Source: Chryseobacterium phosphatilyticum
Lineage (GTDB): Bacteria; Bacteroidota; Bacteroidia; Flavobacteriales; Weeksellaceae
Direction: 5' to 3'
DNA length: 64,000 nt
Assembly (NCBI RefSeq): GCF_002899825.2
Contig: NZ_PPED02000002.1
Coordinates: forward strand, 439,531 to 503,530
A program made the position numbers and the translations under genes. Below are positions 61,471-64,000 of this stretch, one piece after another; position 1 is the stretch's first letter; each line of letters starts with the position of its first letter. Below the pieces are notes generated by a model. That model was not told the DNA's origin and made no database searches. It saw only the letters and a program-made list of their open reading frames with translations.

Positions 61471-63393
61471 TTATCTTAGTGTAGATTGTTCATAATTAAT
61501 CGCATATGTTCTGAAGTTCAGCATTTTTACTTTTCCTGAATCCAATAAAAAGATGAGGTTTTCCAGAATATTTTCCTTGGAATGATAACTTAACTGAATG
61601 GAAAGTTCTTCAATAGTTGACGCTTTTTTTGTCAATAAATTAATGATCTGTTGAGAAATATTTTTTCCGAAAATAGATTGTTTGTTTTTTTCACAGACTG
61701 AACAATGGCCACAGTTTTTTGAGTTTTTCTCACCAAAATAGGCAAGGATGAGCTTCATTTTACAGTAGTCATTATTTTCTACATAAAATTTCATTTCCTC
61801 CCACTTTTGGATCTTATTCTTCTGGATGTGTTCAAAGAGCTTCCAATATGCATTTTGAATAGCTCTTTCATCACGAGGCTTTAAAAATTTGATACTAGAC
61901 AATGCTCCGTCTATGTATTCAAGATAATTTTTCTGTTGAAGTTCTTTCAGGCGTTCTTTGATCAGAGGAATGCCTACTCCGATTTTGTTGCTTACCTGTT
62001 GTTCACTAAACATGACCTTATGAGTAGTGATTCCTGACATTGCACGGAGAAGAAGCTCTATGAAATAAGCATCTTTCTGGGGGAGCTGGTCTATCTCATC
62101 AGATTTGATGAAAAGCTCAAGGGAAGATAAACTTTTATTGTCGTTGTGATAAATGATTTCCTGGTTATGCAGAAAATTAAGCACATTATTAATTTTTGCT
62201 TTCGATAATCGGGTAAAGTTCTGTATTCCGGAAATATTGAGCTGAAATGTTTTCTCAGGCAGCTCAAATTCTGCAACCTGAAAAATAGAGTAGAGGTAAC
62301 TGATAATTTTTAGAAATTCTGCTTTACCAGGGGTCTGATTTTTCAAAATTTCATCAAAATTCAAAAGTTCCTGCTTGTTCCAAAGCATAAAAGCAAAACT
62401 GTCTTTACCATCTCTCCCCGCTCTTCCTATTTCCTGGTAATAATTTTCTAATGATGCAGCAGGAGAGTAGTGGAGAACAAAACGTACATTGTCCTTGTCG
62501 ATTCCCATTCCAAAAGCATTGGTGGAAATCAGTACATGATTATCGCTTTTATTCCATGTCGTTTGTCGTATGTTTTTTTCTTTCGTTGTTAAGCCGGCAT
62601 GAAAATAATCCACGTTTTTCAGCTGATTTTTCTTCAAAAATTCGTCCAGTAATTCTGCTTCTTTTCTTGTTCTTACATATACGATTCCCGAGTCATTGTT
62701 GTATTTTAGGATATCGAGAACACGTTGGAACTTGTCTGCAACTTCTTCCGTGAAGATTCTGATATTATCTCTTTTGAAGCTTTTCTGAAATACAGCAGGA
62801 TTTCTCAGTTCCAGTTTATTTTTGATCTCTTCCAAAACCTTTGTAGTGGCCGTAGCAGTCAGAGCCAGACAAGGGATTTCAGGGTTGTTACTTCTGAAGG
62901 CCTTAATATTCTGATAGCTGGGACGAAAATCCTGCCCCCATTCTGAAATACAATGGGCTTCATCAACCGCAATGAAAGACATCTCAATTTCTTCAATATT
63001 TTGTAAAAACTGAGTATTTGTCAATCGCTCAGGAGATACATATAATAGCTTGGTAAGGCCTTCTTTACAACGATTATAAATAGCTTCAGCATCATATTCA
63101 TCGAGCTCAGAAGATAAGTATTCTGCCTCTATGCCCCGAAATTTAAGCTGATTCACCTGATCTTTCATCAAGGCCAGCAGGGGGGAAATGACAAGACATG
63201 TTCCTTCTTTTAATAAGGCGGGCAATTGATAGCATAAGGATTTTCCGGCACCTGTCGGAAGAAGTACGAGCGTATCTTTTTCATTAATGACGGAATTGAT
63301 AATTTCTTCCTGAGAATCTCTGAAGCCGTTGTAGCCCCAAAAATACTTAAGAGTGTCATATTTTAATTTTTGAAAATCCTGCGGAGAAATCAT
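61471..63393 (-). CDS. recQ: RecQ-type DNA helicase
   Basis: 640 aa. The DEAH-family core is complete: LLPTGAGKSLCYQLPALL (Walker A), VDEAHCISEWGQDFRP, LTATATTKV and QEIGRAGRDG. The zinc-binding RecQ-CT follows (CKMKLILAYFG ... CGHCSVC) with a winged helix. There is no HRDC domain; the C-terminus is short. RecQ unwinds recombination and repair intermediates 3'-5'. A -10-like TATTTTTA lies 4 nt before the ATG. Confidence 0.95.
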   Translation of the reverse strand: MISPQDFQKLKYDTLKYFWGYNGFRDSQEEIINSVINEKDTLVLLPTGAGKSLCYQLPALLKEGTCLVISPLLALMKDQVNQLKFRGIEAEYLSSELDEYDAEAIYNRCKEGLTKLLYVSPERLTNTQFLQNIEEIEMSFIAVDEAHCISEWGQDFRPSYQNIKAFRSNNPEIPCLALTATATTKVLEEIKNKLELRNPAVFQKSFKRDNIRIFTEEVADKFQRVLDILKYNNDSGIVYVRTRKEAELLDEFLKKNQLKNVDYFHAGLTTKEKNIRQTTWNKSDNHVLISTNAFGMGIDKDNVRFVLHYSPAASLENYYQEIGRAGRDGKDSFAFMLWNKQELLNFDEILKNQTPGKAEFLKIISYLYSIFQVAEFELPEKTFQLNISGIQNFTRLSKAKINNVLNFLHNQEIIYHNDNKSLSSLELFIKSDEIDQLPQKDAYFIELLLRAMSGITTHKVMFSEQQVSNKIGVGIPLIKERLKELQQKNYLEYIDGALSSIKFLKPRDERAIQNAYWKLFEHIQKNKIQKWEEMKFYVENNDYCKMKLILAYFGEKNSKNCGHCSVCEKNKQSIFGKNISQQIINLLTKKASTIEELSIQLSYHSKENILENLIFLLDSGKVKMLNFRTYAINYEQSTLR

Positions 63394-63421
63394 GTTGTAA
63401 AAATAAGAAAAGTACTAAGAC

Positions 63422-63452
63422 AAAAAAAGTCACGCAACGCGTGACTTTTATA
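63422..63452 (-). terminator. intrinsic terminator of OmpA-family gene
   Basis: AAAGTCACGC (63426-63435), loop AAC, GCGTGACTTT (63439-63448), T-rich on the minus strand. Confidence 0.85.
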
Positions 63453-63470
63453 TAATAACTAATATGTTGA

Positions 63471-64000
63471 TTATTTAGCTTCGAAGTAAACTCTTCTGTT
63501 TGCTCTGTTTTTCCATTCAGGGCATTTAGTTGCCGGCTCACATTCAGGATATTTAAGGTCTTTTTCACCTTTACCTACTGCATTCAGTTTACCAGATTGA
63601 ACACCGTTTTTAATTAAATAATTCTTAACGTTGTTTGCTCTTCTCTGCGATAGCTTTTGGTTGTAAGCATCAGTACCTCTTGTATCAGTAGCTCCGATTA
63701 CATTGTATGCACCATTTGAAGAATTGATATAGTTTACAGCGTTATTTAAGATAGGAGTGTTTGATGGTAAAATTCTGTCAGAATTTAAATCAAATTCAAT
63801 TCCTTCTAATTTAGTTTCTGTTTCTATTACAGGTCCTGTAGTTACCGGACATCCGTTGTTTTCAACAGGGCCAGGAACCGTTACACACTTATCGTAAAGG
63901 TCAATAACACCATCTAAGTCAGTGTCAAGAGCAACTCCGGCACCATCTACTCTTGCTCCTGCAGGAGTATCAAGTTGTCTGTCCCAATCGTCACATACCC
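63471..64000 (-). CDS. OmpA-family outer-membrane protein, C-terminal part (cut by window edge)
   Basis: About 176 C-terminal residues read on the minus strand, stop at 63471-63473. Thrombospondin type 3-like calcium repeats (DTDLDGVIDLYDKC) precede an OmpA domain, GIEFDLNSDRILPSN, then VIGATDTRGTDAYNQKLSQRRANNVKNYL, which binds peptidoglycan. Four Cys near the end (YPECEPATKCPEW) are typical of Flavobacteriia OmpA proteins. The N-terminal barrel is outside the window. Confidence 0.9.
   Translation of the reverse strand, partial: VCDDWDRQLDTPAGARVDGAGVALDTDLDGVIDLYDKCVTVPGPVENNGCPVTTGPVIETETKLEGIEFDLNSDRILPSNTPILNNAVNYINSSNGAYNVIGATDTRGTDAYNQKLSQRRANNVKNYLIKNGVQSGKLNAVGKGEKDLKYPECEPATKCPEWKNRANRRVYFEAK

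Noticed and set aside
1..64000. CRISPR array, insertion sequence, prophage or integrase
   Set aside because: No spaced direct repeats, no transposase or integrase motifs and no terminal inverted repeats were seen anywhere in the window.

Overview
The window looks like chromosomal DNA from a flavobacterium of the Chryseobacterium/Elizabethkingia type (Bacteroidota). It is AT-rich, and its promoters match the Bacteroidota pattern (TTG or TTTG, about 17-23 nt, TAnnTTTG) with no Shine-Dalgarno sites. It carries type IX secretion (T9SS) substrates with C-terminal sorting domains, a T9SS plug protein, a SprA-like outer-membrane protein, a fused PyrE-PyrF, and a flavastacin-like astacin. I see no insertion sequence, prophage, integrase or CRISPR array, and both end genes (dusB and an OmpA-family gene) are cut by the window edge.

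Layout. 0-10 kb: dusB, a large outer-membrane protein, two paralogous T9SS cargo proteins, an M1-peptidase-like protein that has lost its zinc site, and a bifunctional UMP synthase. 10-15 kb: a minus-strand group aroC, thioredoxin-like, TlpA-like, DUF1232, preceded by a polytopic membrane protein and a glycine-zipper lipoprotein. 15-19 kb: a gene-poor, very AT-rich stretch with a secreted 147-aa protein, a 59-aa membrane peptide, a glycosyltransferase, several orphan terminators and a candidate small RNA. 19-26 kb: a minus-strand unit reading Thr/Ile leader peptide, thrA, thrB, thrC, folB, DUF4403, RDD protein, tRNA-Cys. 26-27 kb: four small, mostly cysteine-rich peptides with bacteriocin-type leaders. 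27-31 kb: nadA, gmk, yicC and the divergent miaA.

31-38 kb: an RND efflux operon (fusion protein, permease, outer-membrane channel) with its TetR repressor. The operator can be read directly from four copies of a 13-bp palindrome. 39-46 kb: a probable trehalose locus (AraC regulator, MFS permease, trehalase, TonB receptor). 46-54 kb: T9SS plug, an M4 protease with a T9SS tail, hemH, an FMN reductase, an Nfu protein with a duplicated N-domain, and a gamma-carbonic anhydrase. 54-64 kb: PIF1-like helicase, astacin lipoprotein, flavin monooxygenase, a RibB with a degenerate RibA half, Crp-like regulator, fmt, recQ and an OmpA-family gene.

The strongest candidates for a second look are the cysteine-rich peptide cluster, the Thr/Ile attenuator-like leader, the TetR operator set, the zinc-less M1-like protein fused to a possible barrel, the candidate small RNA near 18.4 kb, the very short 5' leaders of several genes, and degenerate short-period repeats between genes. 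All functional calls rest on reading motifs by eye; no database search was run.
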